Positions 1 through 9,509 of a stretch of DNA of 64,000 nucleotides are shown piece after piece. The DNA lies in contig OZ234494.1 of the NCBI GenBank assembly GCA_965153455.1, positions 15,996,001 to 16,060,000 of the forward strand. Direction: 5' to 3'. This stretch comes from Sphagnum compactum. Its lineage: Eukaryota; Bryophyta; Sphagnopsida; Sphagnales. The notes under the pieces were generated by a model. The model was not told where the DNA came from. It did not search any database and saw only the letters and a program-made list of their open reading frames with translations. Position 1 is the stretch's first letter. The number at the start of each line of letters is the position of its first letter. Made by a program: the position numbers and the translations under genes.

Positions 1-2376
1 GTATGAGTCTGGGAGGGTGTTGATTGTTGCTGCAACTCGAAATTGCTCGAGGTTGAGTAAAGTCTGGTTCTGCTGGCCGTAGGCCTCATCCCCCGCTCGA
101 AGTTCATATTCTGAACGACGAGATAGCGCGTCAGCTTTCCCTTGCTGGGTGCCGGGTTGATACAGAATCACAAAGTCGAAATTAGCTAGGAAGATAGACC
201 AGCGTGCCTAGTGACGATTTAAGGTCCGAGTAGTTGTGAAATAAAGGAGATTCTTGTGATCTGTCAGAACTTGGACTCGATGTTGAGCTCCGGCAAGATA
301 CGGTCTCCACTGCTCGAATGCCGTGATGATTGCCAGGAGTTCCTTATCGTAGACCTGGTAGTTGATTTCGGCACTGGTTAACTTTCGTGAATAGAAAGCA
401 ACTGGATGCAACAACCCATCTATTCCAAATTGAGATAGAATAGCTCCCAAGGCAAAATCTGAAGCGTCCGTTTCCACAATGAATGGCTTGGCAGGATCGG
501 GATGTATCAGGATGGGTGCAGAGGTGAATGCCATCTTGAGAGTATCAAAAGCAGCCTGGGCCGTTGGATTCCACGAGAAGGGCTTGTCTTTGCAAGTTAG
601 GGTTATTAACAGTGTTGTGATCTTGGAGTAGCCTTTGATAAACCGACGATAGAAGTTGGCAAACCCTAGGAAACGTTGAACGTCCTTGACCGAGGATGGA
701 ATAGCCCAACACTGGATGGTCTCGACCTTTGATTTGTCCATGAAAATGCCATCTGGAGAGATCACGTAGTCAAGGAACGCCACTGAAGATTTGTCGAATT
801 CACATTTTTCCAACTTGGCGTATAAGCCATGCTCCCGGAGCGTCGCAAGCACCAATCGTACATGTTTGTCGTGGGTTTCCTGGTCCTTGGAAAAGATTAA
901 AATGTCATCCAAATAGACCACGACAAATTCGTCCATGTAATCCCGGAAGATATCATTCATCAGATGCTGAAAGACTGCGGGTGCATTGGTGAGGCCGAAG
1001 GGCATGACCGTGTATTCGAAGTGGCCGTAGCGTGTGCGGAAAGCTGTCTTCCATTCATCACCGGGGCGAATCCTGAGTAAGTTGTAGGCTCCACGGAGGT
1101 CAAGCTTGGTGAAGATCTTCCCGGTACGTAGTCGATCTAGGAGACCTGAAATCAAGGGCAAGGGATATCGATTCTTTTTGGTTATCTTGTTGAATCCACG
1201 ATAATCCACAAAGAGTCGAAGGGAGCCATCCTTCTTCTTGACAAACAAAATTGGGGCGCCGGCTGGAGACTTGGAATGCTGAATGAACCCCTTGGCAAGA
1301 TTTTCAGTAAGGTAATCACGCAGGGCTTGGAGTTCCGGTTCCAATAGGCCATAGATAGGACCAAAGGGTGGTGAGTGTCCTTCTTCTAGATCAATCGAGC
1401 AGTCATATGGACTATGGGCGGGGAGCTGATCAGCATTAATCTTTTCAAAAACATCAACAAAGTCCTTATACTTCTCGGGAAGTTTGACAAGTGTTGGTTC
1501 TGATTGGGGGTTTGTGGTGTTGGTTGGGTTGACATGGATGGCGAAGACTTGAAGATTCTTAGCAGCCCGATAGAAAGGGACAGCTCTATCAACGAAGATC
1601 TGGACAGGGTTGGTTTTCTGGGCAGGATTCTTGACAAGATTCTTGACAGGACAAGGTTTAGTTCTCGCCAACCGGGGGTTCTTGACTACAGGACTTGACA
1701 TAACAGACTTGATAAAACTGGAATTGGTTCCGACCCTCTTTGGGTTCTCGACCACAGGGTTCTTGGCAGGACTGGACAAAGTGTTTTTCCGAGCGTGGGG
1801 TTTTTGAGAGGTGCACCGTTGTGCGCTGAAGGTGAGGGTTCTAGATCGCCAATCAATGATAGGGTTGTGTGCTTCTAGCCAAGGCAGACCAAGGATGATG
1901 GGATGGTGAGGGGTGGAGATGATGTTGAGAACAATCTTCTCCGTGTGCTTGCCGATACAGAGTTCTAGAGGGGTTGTCTCGTGTGTGATTGCACCAGAAG
2001 CAATGGTTCTCCCATCAATAACCTCTACCGGAACAGGGGTTGACTTCTTGACCACAGGGATGTTGTGTTGGACGACAAATGTTTGGTCGATGAAAGAAGA
2101 GGTGGTGCCGGAGTCCACCAAAGCTGACACTTGTGGTATGTCTTCTGGAATACAAATGATGTCCACATACTGAGTGAAACTGGGACTGGGACCAATAGCG
2201 GAACAGGAGCCTTTGCAAAGGTGGTGTTGGGTGAGATCCAGTCGCACGGCTCCTACTGTGACTGGATGTTCTTGTTTTCCAACTCTTGGGGAGTTTCCAC
2301 AGCTTGTACTTGAAGTTTGACAAGCTTTTGAGGGCACTGATGAGCTATATGCCCTGGGTTGCCACAGTAAAGACAT
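1..2376 (-). pseudogene. pol: Ty3/gypsy Pol polyprotein (protease-RT-RNase H), one in-frame stop, incomplete
   Basis: Pol would process the polyprotein and copy the element RNA into DNA in cytoplasmic particles. Counting from the Met at 2376, an aspartic protease DSG lies at residues 88-90, the reverse-transcriptase catalytic YLDD near 485-488, and an RNase H start (ETDAS) near 634. The frame is broken by TAG at 208-210, where the context RH-stop-ARW suggests loss of a glutamine codon. It then stays open in the same frame to position 1, including the ADALSR motif that ends RNase H. Integrase is outside the window. The pol frame is -1 relative to gag and overlaps it by 124 nt (2253-2376). It is open upstream of 2376, so expression by -1 frameshifting is plausible, though I see no clear slippery heptamer. 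Confidence 0.93.
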
Positions 2377-3242
2377 AGATTGTTTATCCTTTGGCGAAGT
2401 TTCTCGGTTTCTGTCAAAGATTTAAACTTAGCTGTGTCGATCTGCATCGGAGCAGGTCCAAAAGAAGCAGGTCGGGCAACTGGTGTTGTTTGGGGAACTA
2501 AGGGGAGCGTAGTAGGCCGACTGTTCCAAAGCTGGGCGTTGGAGGTGACTTTCTTTTCCTGGTGATGTTCGAACAGACGATTATCGCACCGAATTGCCTG
2601 GGTGATGGCTTCGCTAAAGGAAGAAGGGTCTGCGAGTGTCAACAAAAGATCTTGAACATCATCACGAAGCCCACAGCGAAACTGATCAATCAAGGCAGCT
2701 TCTCCCCAATTGATGTCGCAGGCAAGCTGCCTGAATTCTGAGGCGTAGACAATGGCCGAACGTGTCCCTTGCTGGAGGCGATGCAGCTTGTTGGCTGAAG
2801 TCCTGGCCTTGTCACTGTCCCCAAATACTGCTTCAAATTCCGCCATAAAGGCGTTGAAATCTTGTAGGAGAGGGGATGATGTTTCCAGGATGGGAGCAAA
2901 CCATGCTGCAGCTGTCCCAGTGAGTAGGGTTCCAACGAATCCTACACGAGTGGTGTCATCAAAATAACGACGGGGGTGTAGTTGCATGATCAGGCGTACC
3001 TGGCTGACAAAACCTCGAAATTTGAGGCACGTTCCATCAAACTTTTCTGGCATATTGATCTTGGGCTCTCGGGCGGCCATTGCAAGAGCAGGAAGTACTG
3101 GGGCAGGAGGTGGTGGCTGATTCTGTAGGCGGGTCATCGAGTTTCTAAGCACGGCATTTTCTTGTTGAAGGTGCTGAAAGGCGGCGAGGATTTGAGTGAG
3201 ATCGATGTTTGATTCTGAGTTGTCCATGGTGGTAGTTCTCAC
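2253..3242 (-). CDS. gag: Ty3/gypsy Gag (capsid-nucleocapsid)
   Basis: A 329-residue intact frame upstream of pol. Gag forms the particle shell and packages the element RNA. The middle carries the usual plant retrotransposon Gag layout (LTGTAAAWF, then an FRQL-type segment). A single CCHC zinc knuckle, CLYCGNPGHIAHQC, sits near the C-terminus and would bind RNA. The N-terminus has a short leucine/glutamine-rich stretch that may be a coiled coil. Met1 at 3242 and Met6 at 3227 are both possible starts. The C-terminal 124 nt overlap pol in another frame. No internal stop is present. Confidence 0.92.
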   Translation of the reverse strand: MRTTTMDNSESNIDLTQILAAFQHLQQENAVLRNSMTRLQNQPPPPAPVLPALAMAAREPKINMPEKFDGTCLKFRGFVSQVRLIMQLHPRRYFDDTTRVGFVGTLLTGTAAAWFAPILETSSPLLQDFNAFMAEFEAVFGDSDKARTSANKLHRLQQGTRSAIVYASEFRQLACDINWGEAALIDQFRCGLRDDVQDLLLTLADPSSFSEAITQAIRCDNRLFEHHQEKKVTSNAQLWNSRPTTLPLVPQTTPVARPASFGPAPMQIDTAKFKSLTETEKLRQRINNLCLYCGNPGHIAHQCPQKLVKLQVQAVETPQELENKNIQSQ

Positions 3243-3266
3243 ACTTTTGCGCTTTCAATTTTCAAA

Positions 3267-3886
3267 CTTGAAACTTCAGATGCTTGGATCTCTCTCAATA
3301 CAAGTCCTAATGACATGAAATTTCTCTCACATATATATTCCTATATGATCTATAAGATCACAAAGTTACAGACTCAAAAAAGCTTAAACAAAGGAGATAT
3401 GACCAAAAAACCAGATCTGCACTTGAAACTTCAGATGCTTAGGTCTCTCTCAATACAAGTCCAAATGACATGAAATTTCTCTCACACATATATTCCTATA
3501 TGATCTATAAGATCACAAAGTTACAAACTCAAAAAAGCTTAAACAAAGGAGATATGACCAAAAAACCAGATCTGCACTTGAAACTTCAGATGCTTGGATC
3601 TCTCTCAATACAAGTCCAAATGACATGAAATTTCTCTCACACATGTATTCCTATATGATCTATAAGATCACAAACTTACAGACCCAAAAAAGCTTAAACA
3701 AAGGAGATATGACCAAAAAACCAGATCTGCACTTGGAACTTCAGATGCTTGGATCTCTCTCAATACATGTCCAAATGACATGAAATTTCTTTCACACATG
3801 TATTCCTATATGATCTATAAGATCACAAAGTTACAGACCCAAAAAAGCTTAAACAAAGGAGATATGACCAAAAAACTAGATCTGGC
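3267..3886 (-). repeat. Four 155-bp tandem repeats in the retrotransposon leader
   Basis: Copies begin at 3267, 3422, 3577 and 3732, each exactly 155 bp and differing by a few substitutions. They lie between gag and the LTR, in the untranslated leader of the element, each starting with CTTGAAACTTCAGATGCTT or a one-base variant. The equal period and low divergence point to recent amplification, probably during reverse transcription. No function can be assigned from sequence; packaging or translation signals are possibilities. Confidence 0.97.
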
Positions 3887-4047
3887 ACAGAGTTTTCAAA
3901 AGCTCTTAACTCTCACAAAACATATCCTTTTCTTTTGAAACTTTGAGAGTAGAAACGTCCTATAGTCTTCTATAACCTTTTCAAGTTTCACTCCAAGATA
4001 CCTCTAGCTACTTACTGAAACAACAAAACAAACAAACAAGAAAAAGG

Positions 4048-4057
4048 AGCAGATCAA
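4048..4057 (-). promoter_or_regulatory. Candidate self-complementary primer-binding site
   Basis: On the minus strand the sequence just inside the LTR reads GT then TTGATCTGCT. It has no TGG start, so it does not match the 3' CCA end of any tRNA. The 10 bases are the exact reverse complement of AGCAGATCAA at 4140-4131, which is where transcription should begin (a CA initiator 33 nt from the first T of the TATA box). This is the layout of Tf1-type self-priming. It is inferred from one LTR only. Confidence 0.6.
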
Positions 4058-4108
4058 ACTGTTATGGACCGACTACAAACAAGTGGAGAATTACTAGACA
4101 AGACAAGC

Positions 4109-4173
4109 TTTATTGACCCATCAACTGGTGTTGATCTGCTGAAGGGTTGTTCCCCAGACTATCTCCTTTTATA
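4109..4173 (-). promoter_or_regulatory. LTR promoter and poly(A) signal
   Basis: The minus strand shows TATAAAAG at 4173-4166, a CA initiator at 4141-4140, and AATAAA at 4114-4109. The inferred U3/R boundary is 4140. The TATA-to-start distance of 33 nt is normal for plants. Confidence 0.75.
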
Positions 4174-4192
4174 ACCCTGAGCCATACTAGTC

Positions 4193-4326
4193 CCAAAATA
4201 TCCTAGGCCATGATATTGCCAAAAGTATTCCAAAATATCCTAGGCCATGATATTGCCAAAAGTATTCCAAAATATCCTAGGACATGACATTGCCAAAAGT
4301 ATTCCAAAATATCCTAGGCCATGACA
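4193..4326 (-). repeat. 37-bp tandem repeats in LTR U3
   Basis: Units starting CCAAAATATCCTAGG at 4193, 4230, 4267 and 4304 (the last partial) have an exact 37-bp spacing. They occupy most of U3, where enhancer-like repeats are common in LTR elements. Any binding role is inference. Confidence 0.93.
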
Positions 4327-5183
4327 ATTACCACTTTAACTTGTTGTTGATTTTGTGTTGGTATTTAGTAGGTCCTAAAAGGCACTATTAACATAAGTGC
4401 AAAAAGTTGCAAATCCATATTAATCAACAAACACTACTTGTATGTAATTAAACAATATATTTATTGGCTAAAGTGCTTGTAATTTTCTCAGTTCCTTGAG
4501 ATAGTTTATTGATGTGCACAACATTGATAACAAGTTGGATGTATCTTTGAAACCTATCCTTCCTTCCTACCATTAACACATTTGGTTTTATGATTTAGTT
4601 GGGATGGGGCCAAGTTGGCAAATCATCAAAAATGAAAAAAATCCTATCCACAATTGTTTGTGACAATTTTATTGTCACATAAATGCATAAACATTGCATG
4701 TTTGTTATATATTTGAAAGTGTTCTCTTTTAAACCTCCTTGTTCATTTATACTCATGATTTGGTTTTTTCTTTGTCATTACATAATGGACTCATGATGAT
4801 TCCTAATTAGTTTCACCTTCTCAATACTTTTTCTATGAAATCAATTGGTTACCAAAATTCTGATTTTAAATATATAGCCATAATTTTTGTTATATCATCA
4901 AGTGGTTGTTTTCCAAAACTTTTGTTAAATCATGACTTTTCATACAATGTCAATTCATCTTCATCAAGGTATGAGATATAAAACATTTTTTTTGTTCATA
5001 ATTAAATTTTGAAATGCATATTGCTTGTTCAATTAAAACCTTTCTCAAAGATTGCACTCATGATAATAAAATTTAAGTTTAGAAATGAATTTAACCATTA
5101 GAGAACATTCCATTTTTTTTCAAATGATTATAGAATTTTGGTGTTGAAACTAGTTTAGGTAGGATGATTATATGTTCCCATAA
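4327..5183. other. AT-rich spacer, no gene seen
   Basis: No ORF with family resemblance, no strong repeat and no RNA gene was recognised between the LTR and the first pogo-type transposon. Confidence 0.7.
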
Positions 5184-5185
5184 TA

Positions 5186-7918
5186 CCGTAGCGGCAAGGG
5201 AATTCATCTTTTAATAATTATTTCAGGCCAAGGAGAAAAACTTGAAACTAAATTGGGCCTGCAGGGAGAAATGGAGAAATGAAGAAATTAAATCTGTTGT
5301 GACGCAGGAGAAATTGACCATAGTGTTAGAAAGGAAGTAGGTATGCAGATCATGACAATGACATGATCCATGGCTGTGTCATCAGTCGATGCATTGCTAG
5401 CCGAAGCATCATGGATATATTGATCACCTTAATTGAATCACACAGCACATATTATGCAAGCAATCAGGAAGTGTAATTGACTTGAGCATGTAGCTCGGAT
5501 CAATAGGTACAGCTTATAGCAAGTCAGAAGAAAATATCATCTACGTCATCAAGGTCTGCCAGGTTCTCTAGCTCTTCCAACTCTGCCACTAACTCATCAT
5601 CCTGCGGGCTCAAAGATCTGAAAACTTCGAGCGTGTGCTCCTCCTCCAAGCAAGCACTCATCACATCCTGCACCGATGCCACCAACGGAATTTCCTCGAT
5701 GCCTGCACTCCTAAAAGCCCCACTCTCTAGCTCGTCCTCGGTGACTTCAGGTTCATCCCCAGGGTTTTCCAGCTCCGCAAGCAGACCCCTCTTCAGGCAT
5801 TGCCCCATGGCTGCATCTTGGAAGCAGGGAATGTGAATGCTGCCCAGTCTGCACAAGGCCCAGCCTTTCTGGATCATCTCCACTTGCTCGCAAAGCTCGC
5901 CCCATGACGATAGGAGCCAGCTAATAAGTAACTCGCGCAGCTTCTTGATTCCTACTTGCAGCTCTACATCCTCAGGTCTTACCCCTTCAGCAAGCTGCGA
6001 AGCAACCAACTCACTTTGCCACTTCTCAAACTGCTTATGAAAACCATGCTTGAAAGGTCTCTGCAACACTACATCCGCTGGCTGGAGCTTGCTTGTGCAG
6101 TTTGCAGCCACATAAAGATAGTGGACGAGGGGGTGGTTTTCCTTAAGCCAGTTTCGGAACTCCTCTGACGTGTGAACTTTCCAGCAATCTACGAGCCACA
6201 CCATCTTTTGCTTGGAAGAATCCAACCCCAGCTCCTTGCACTTCTCGACGCGCCACGGGTCCAAGACCTTCTCCACAAACCACTTCATGGTGGTTTGATT
6301 TGACCAGTGATTCTCCGAGTTGGTCAAATCCCACCCCTTCCTGACAGCTTCCCTGGCTTCAACATGATTTGGTACCACCGCTGTGGTCTTCCCCTGGAAA
6401 ATGAGCTGCAATGGAAGCATGCTACCACTGGAAGCTAAGCTAACCATCCCCGTTATCTGCCTTTTCTCGTCCTTTCCTAAACTCCGAACAGCCTTCACTC
6501 CCTTGGTTTCATAAGTCTGCTCTGCTGCAGGCCGCACGTAGATGGCGGTCTAATCAGAATTGACAACCAGCTCAGGGGGGATGTTGTGCAACTTGCAAAG
6601 GCCAGCAACCCTGTACGCCGTCTCATCACCTTGCTTCTCCCAGTCTTCCGGGGGCTTCCTCGCTGCTGTGGTGACCCGCCTCCACGTCCACCCCAGGTGC
6701 TTCGGAACAAAGGCCTTCCCAATGGTCTTTGACACCGAAAACTTGACATCTTCCCCGCGCTTGCCCGTCACCGTCCGCTGAAACATCTCAGGGGTAGACT
6801 GCTGGATGCACCCCTGCATGATTCCCTGGATGATCCCACCGTCCAATGGCTGCCCAACATCCCTCACACCCTTGAGCGTCTTGCAGACCAGCTCAAATGT
6901 TTCAGGGAACTCTGTGAAAATCCCCGTCGGTCTAGGCTTGTGGCTAGCTTTCCTCGCATTCTGCAGTGTAATGCAGTCTGCGACCTTGCGTTTCAGGACA
7001 AAGACCCCCTCCTCATTTTTCTCAAACTAGCCTTTCAGCGTTTGGACGGTTAGCTTGTCAAAAGGGTTGCCTAATCGACCTGGCTTCTTGTTGTGTTGGA
7101 GGGAAAAGAGAGCATCATAGAGGTTTCTAGGATGCTTCTTGACTGCAGCGAAGATGAAGTTCCAGAGATCCGGCACAAACCAATTGGTGTAGGGACCCCT
7201 CTTCTTCTTGGCAGGTGGTTCCTCACCCCCATCTTCTAGATTCCCTTCCTCTCCTTCCTGTCCTACAAGAACTGCCTGAGCCTGCCTGACTTTCTTTGGT
7301 CTACCAACAGGCCTTTTGGATGCAAGCCTTTTCGCTTCAGTAGCTTCCTCAGCCTCCTTCTTGCGAGCCAATCTAGCATTTTCCTCATCACGCCACTTTG
7401 CTAGAGCAGACTTTCTATCAGCAGCCTTTTCTGCTTCAGACCTCTTATCCACAGAAAAGAATCGGGTGATCGTGGCAACTCTCACCCCTGACGCCATAAC
7501 GCCCGGCCCTAATGCCTCTTCTTGCAACAGCTCTTCTGTTCTGACTCTGAGGTCAAGCCATGCCAGAGGAGCTTGAAGTTGAACTCTGGAGTGACCAGAG
7601 TGGCCCAATGTTCAGACTCAGAGCCTGTGTCACTGGTTCCTTGGACTGAGTCACTCTTTGAAGGGGCTTCCCTCCAAAAGGGCATCATCTCCACCGTCTA
7701 TCGGAGCCTGCTCATTATCGGACGGCATTCAGTACGGTACCTACCAGCCACAACACGGTGCATACCTAGAAACTGTTTCACAACGGGAGAAAATGGAAAT
7801 TATATCTAGGAAGGCGGTCGCGAAATGTTGTTAAATTCGAAATTGCCTTAGCGAAACCTCAAAACTTTCAAAATTAATTATTCGCGGCGCTTGGGGGTGA
7901 ATTCCCTTGCCGTTACGG
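5186..7918 (-). mobile_element. Pogo-group (Tc1/mariner superfamily) DNA transposon 1, complete
   Basis: The terminal inverted repeats begin CCGTARCGGCAAGGGAATTC at both ends (left 5186, right 7918 read inward), with one mismatch (R). They are flanked by TA at 5184-5185 and 7919-7920, the 2-bp target duplication of the Tc1/mariner superfamily. Inside lies a single minus-strand transposase frame (7497-5524). Length is 2733 bp. Inner ends are AT-rich. Two nonsense codons indicate a recently inactivated copy. Confidence 0.93.
5524..7497 (-). pseudogene. Pogo-group transposase 1 (HTH, AT-hook, DDD catalytic domain), two in-frame stops
   Basis: One frame runs from ATG 7497 to stop 5526-5524 (657 positions counting two stops). 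Met at 7497 was chosen because its N-terminus aligns with transposase 2; the open frame extends further up to 7608. Features in order: N-terminal ITRFF motif (residues 10-14), basic Lys/Arg-rich helix, AT-hook KRPVGRPKK near 61-69, a helix-turn-helix-like segment before residue 158, then a DDE_1-like core with D315 (NSD), D437 (VDCWKVH) and D475 (LQPADV), and an acidic C-terminal tail. Stops are TAG at 7029-7027 (aligned with Trp in transposase 2) and TAG at 6552-6550 (aligned with Gln of NSDQTG). No frameshift is needed. The enzyme would cut and paste the element; this copy is probably inactive. Confidence 0.93.
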
Positions 7919-7920
7919 TA

Positions 7921-8245
7921 TGTTGGCCAACCAAATTCTGGTCTTGAATTTGTTTAACCCATTCCCGAGTAAACATGCATGGGTTTGTGTCATTTTAAAG
8001 TTATTTTTTCCAACACCATATTTGTGAAAAAAATTCCAATATCTTTGCCACCAACTTGCATCTCATTTATTTTCAATTGAATTCTAATCCAATTGTCGAA
8101 TTGAATAAAATTGAATTGGAGTTCAATTCATTCAATAAATAGGAATTTGAATTCAATTCAAGGTGCATGCATGTCATTCAATACTTTCATTCAAATGCAA
8201 CTTAATTTCCACTAATCAATTCATTTATTTCATTAATTTATCAAT
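7921..8245. other. AT-rich spacer
   Basis: Contains several AATTGAATT-type short repeats (about 8075-8165) and nothing coding. The final 11 bp before 8244 (TTAATTTATCA) recur at the other side of the next element. Confidence 0.7.
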
Positions 8246-8529
8246 CACTACAAGAAATCATGGTTTTTCAAAAGGGTCAACTTGATTAAAGTGTCCACAT
8301 TGACCAAAAGGATGTTCACTTTGACTAACAACATGGGGCATGAAAGACACATGGTTATTTTGGTTGGTTTTTTGATTGAAGTGACCATTTTGACCAATTG
8401 TTAAATCATACATATAGTTAAGAAAGACAAATTTTTAAAATGGTCCATCAAGATGTCCATGCCCTAATCAAATTGGTCATACTAAATGGCCATACTTAGT
8501 CAAATTGACCATATTAATTTGGTTAATAG

Positions 8530-9236
8530 CCTACTTGCTATGCTTACTAAGCTACCTACCTGGATACCTACCTACTTATTTACTTAACACAAACCTAGGT
8601 ACTTACTTAAATATGTCCTACCTACCTACCTATGTCTTACTTAATTCCCTAGCTACCTACTTACCTACCATCTATGTGCTACCTAGCTACTTAGCTACCT
8701 ATTATCTACCTACCTATGTCCTACCTACTTACTTACCTATTTACCTACCATCTACCTACTTATGTCCTACCTACTTATATTTTATTTATCTATTTACTTA
8801 CTTAGTATCTACTCACATACCTACTTATAGTTTACATAGGTAGGTATGAACATTTAAAAACATAGGTAGGTAGGCATGTGTACCTACCTGTCTACCTAGT
8901 TAGGTACCTATTTACCTACTTATGAAAAAAATTGAAGTTCAAATGTTGTTATACACATTGACAAAACATTTCATGAAAGTTCAAAGATACATGTTAAATC
9001 CATTTATTATTATATTGTTTTACAAAGTGGTGGGGTGGTTTGATGGCCAAGACATTGGTGTGGAACCAAGGAGACCAAGGTTCAATCCCTTTTACCAACA
9101 TATATTATGTGGAGTATGTATATTTGCATATGTACTTTGTACATGTGTGTAAATGTATAATACATAAATGGGTTGTGGATAGGTAGGTAGGAGGCCATGG
9201 TGGGTACGTAGGTCATGGGTGGGTGGGTAGGTAGGT
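8530..9236. repeat. CCTA-rich then TAGG-rich simple repeat inside the CACTA-like element
   Basis: From about 8530 to 8830 the plus strand is dominated by CTAC/CCTA; at 8836-8880 and 9180-9236 it is TAGG/GGTA. The two orientations can pair with one another. The open frame here (poly Thr-Tyr-Leu-Pro) is only a by-product of the repeat. Confidence 0.85.
9028..9100 (+). repeat. tRNA-like (SINE-head-like) segment
   Basis: TGGTTTGATGG resembles a pol III A box with one departure, and GGTTCAATCC is close to the B-box consensus, about 40 bases downstream. The acceptor stem does not close, so this is not a functional tRNA gene; a SINE head or tRNA relic is likely. Confidence 0.4.
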
Positions 9237-9509
9237 ACTTAATATTTATTTATTATTTATATTTTTATATTTACAAATTAAGCTATATTTTAATTAATTT
9301 TTTTGGGCTGCCCAAATTTTTGTTCAATTTGATTAGTTAAAAAAATCATTTTATGGTCAGTAAAAAAAACCATTAATCAAGTTGGACATGTTTCAAATCC
9401 ACTTGTCCAGTATGACTAAGTTGTTAAATTAACCAAATGTCAAAATGATTGGTTTTTGATTTATTTTCTAGTCAAATAAACCATGATTTCTTGTAGTGTT
9501 AATTTATCA

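Larger units (their letters stand above)
1..4326 (-). mobile_element. Ty3/gypsy LTR retrotransposon, 5' part, cut by the window edge
   Basis: Read on the minus strand, the order is LTR (4326-4060), leader with tandem repeats, gag, then pol with protease, reverse transcriptase and RNase H. The order and the pol motifs identify the Ty3/gypsy (Metaviridae) group. Integrase and the second LTR lie beyond position 1, so target-site duplication and LTR-LTR identity cannot be scored; the 5 bases after the visible LTR are ATTAC. The reading frames are nearly intact, with one nonsense codon seen, so the copy is fairly young. It probably cannot move itself as it stands. Confidence 0.93.
4060..4326 (-). 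repeat. 5' LTR of the Ty3/gypsy element (267 bp)
   Basis: In minus-strand sense it starts TGTCATGG and ends CCATAACA, giving the TG...CA ends of an LTR. It contains a TATA box, a likely start site and an AATAAA signal in the right order (U3-R-U5). Boundaries were set from these ends and the position relative to the gag leader, since the partner LTR is outside the window. Confidence 0.8.
8246..9498. mobile_element. Non-autonomous element with CACTA-type ends
   Basis: Both ends carry CACTACAAGAAATCATGG in inverted orientation (8246 onward and 9498 backward), matching a further 3 bases and ending with the canonical CACTACAAGAAA of En/Spm (CACTA) transposons. Subterminal regions hold repeated TTGACCA/TGGTCAA-like motifs, as expected for transposase binding sites. 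There is no transposase frame. A 3-bp duplication is not seen; instead TTAATTTATCA occurs at 8233-8243 and 9499-9509. Confidence 0.8.

Noticed and set aside
3267-3886. CRISPR-like array
   Set aside because: The units are directly adjacent 155-bp copies without unique spacers, in a eukaryotic retrotransposon.
8505-8843. 112-codon ORF rich in Thr, Tyr, Leu and Pro
   Set aside because: It is the translation of a CCTA-type simple repeat and has no conserved composition beyond that.
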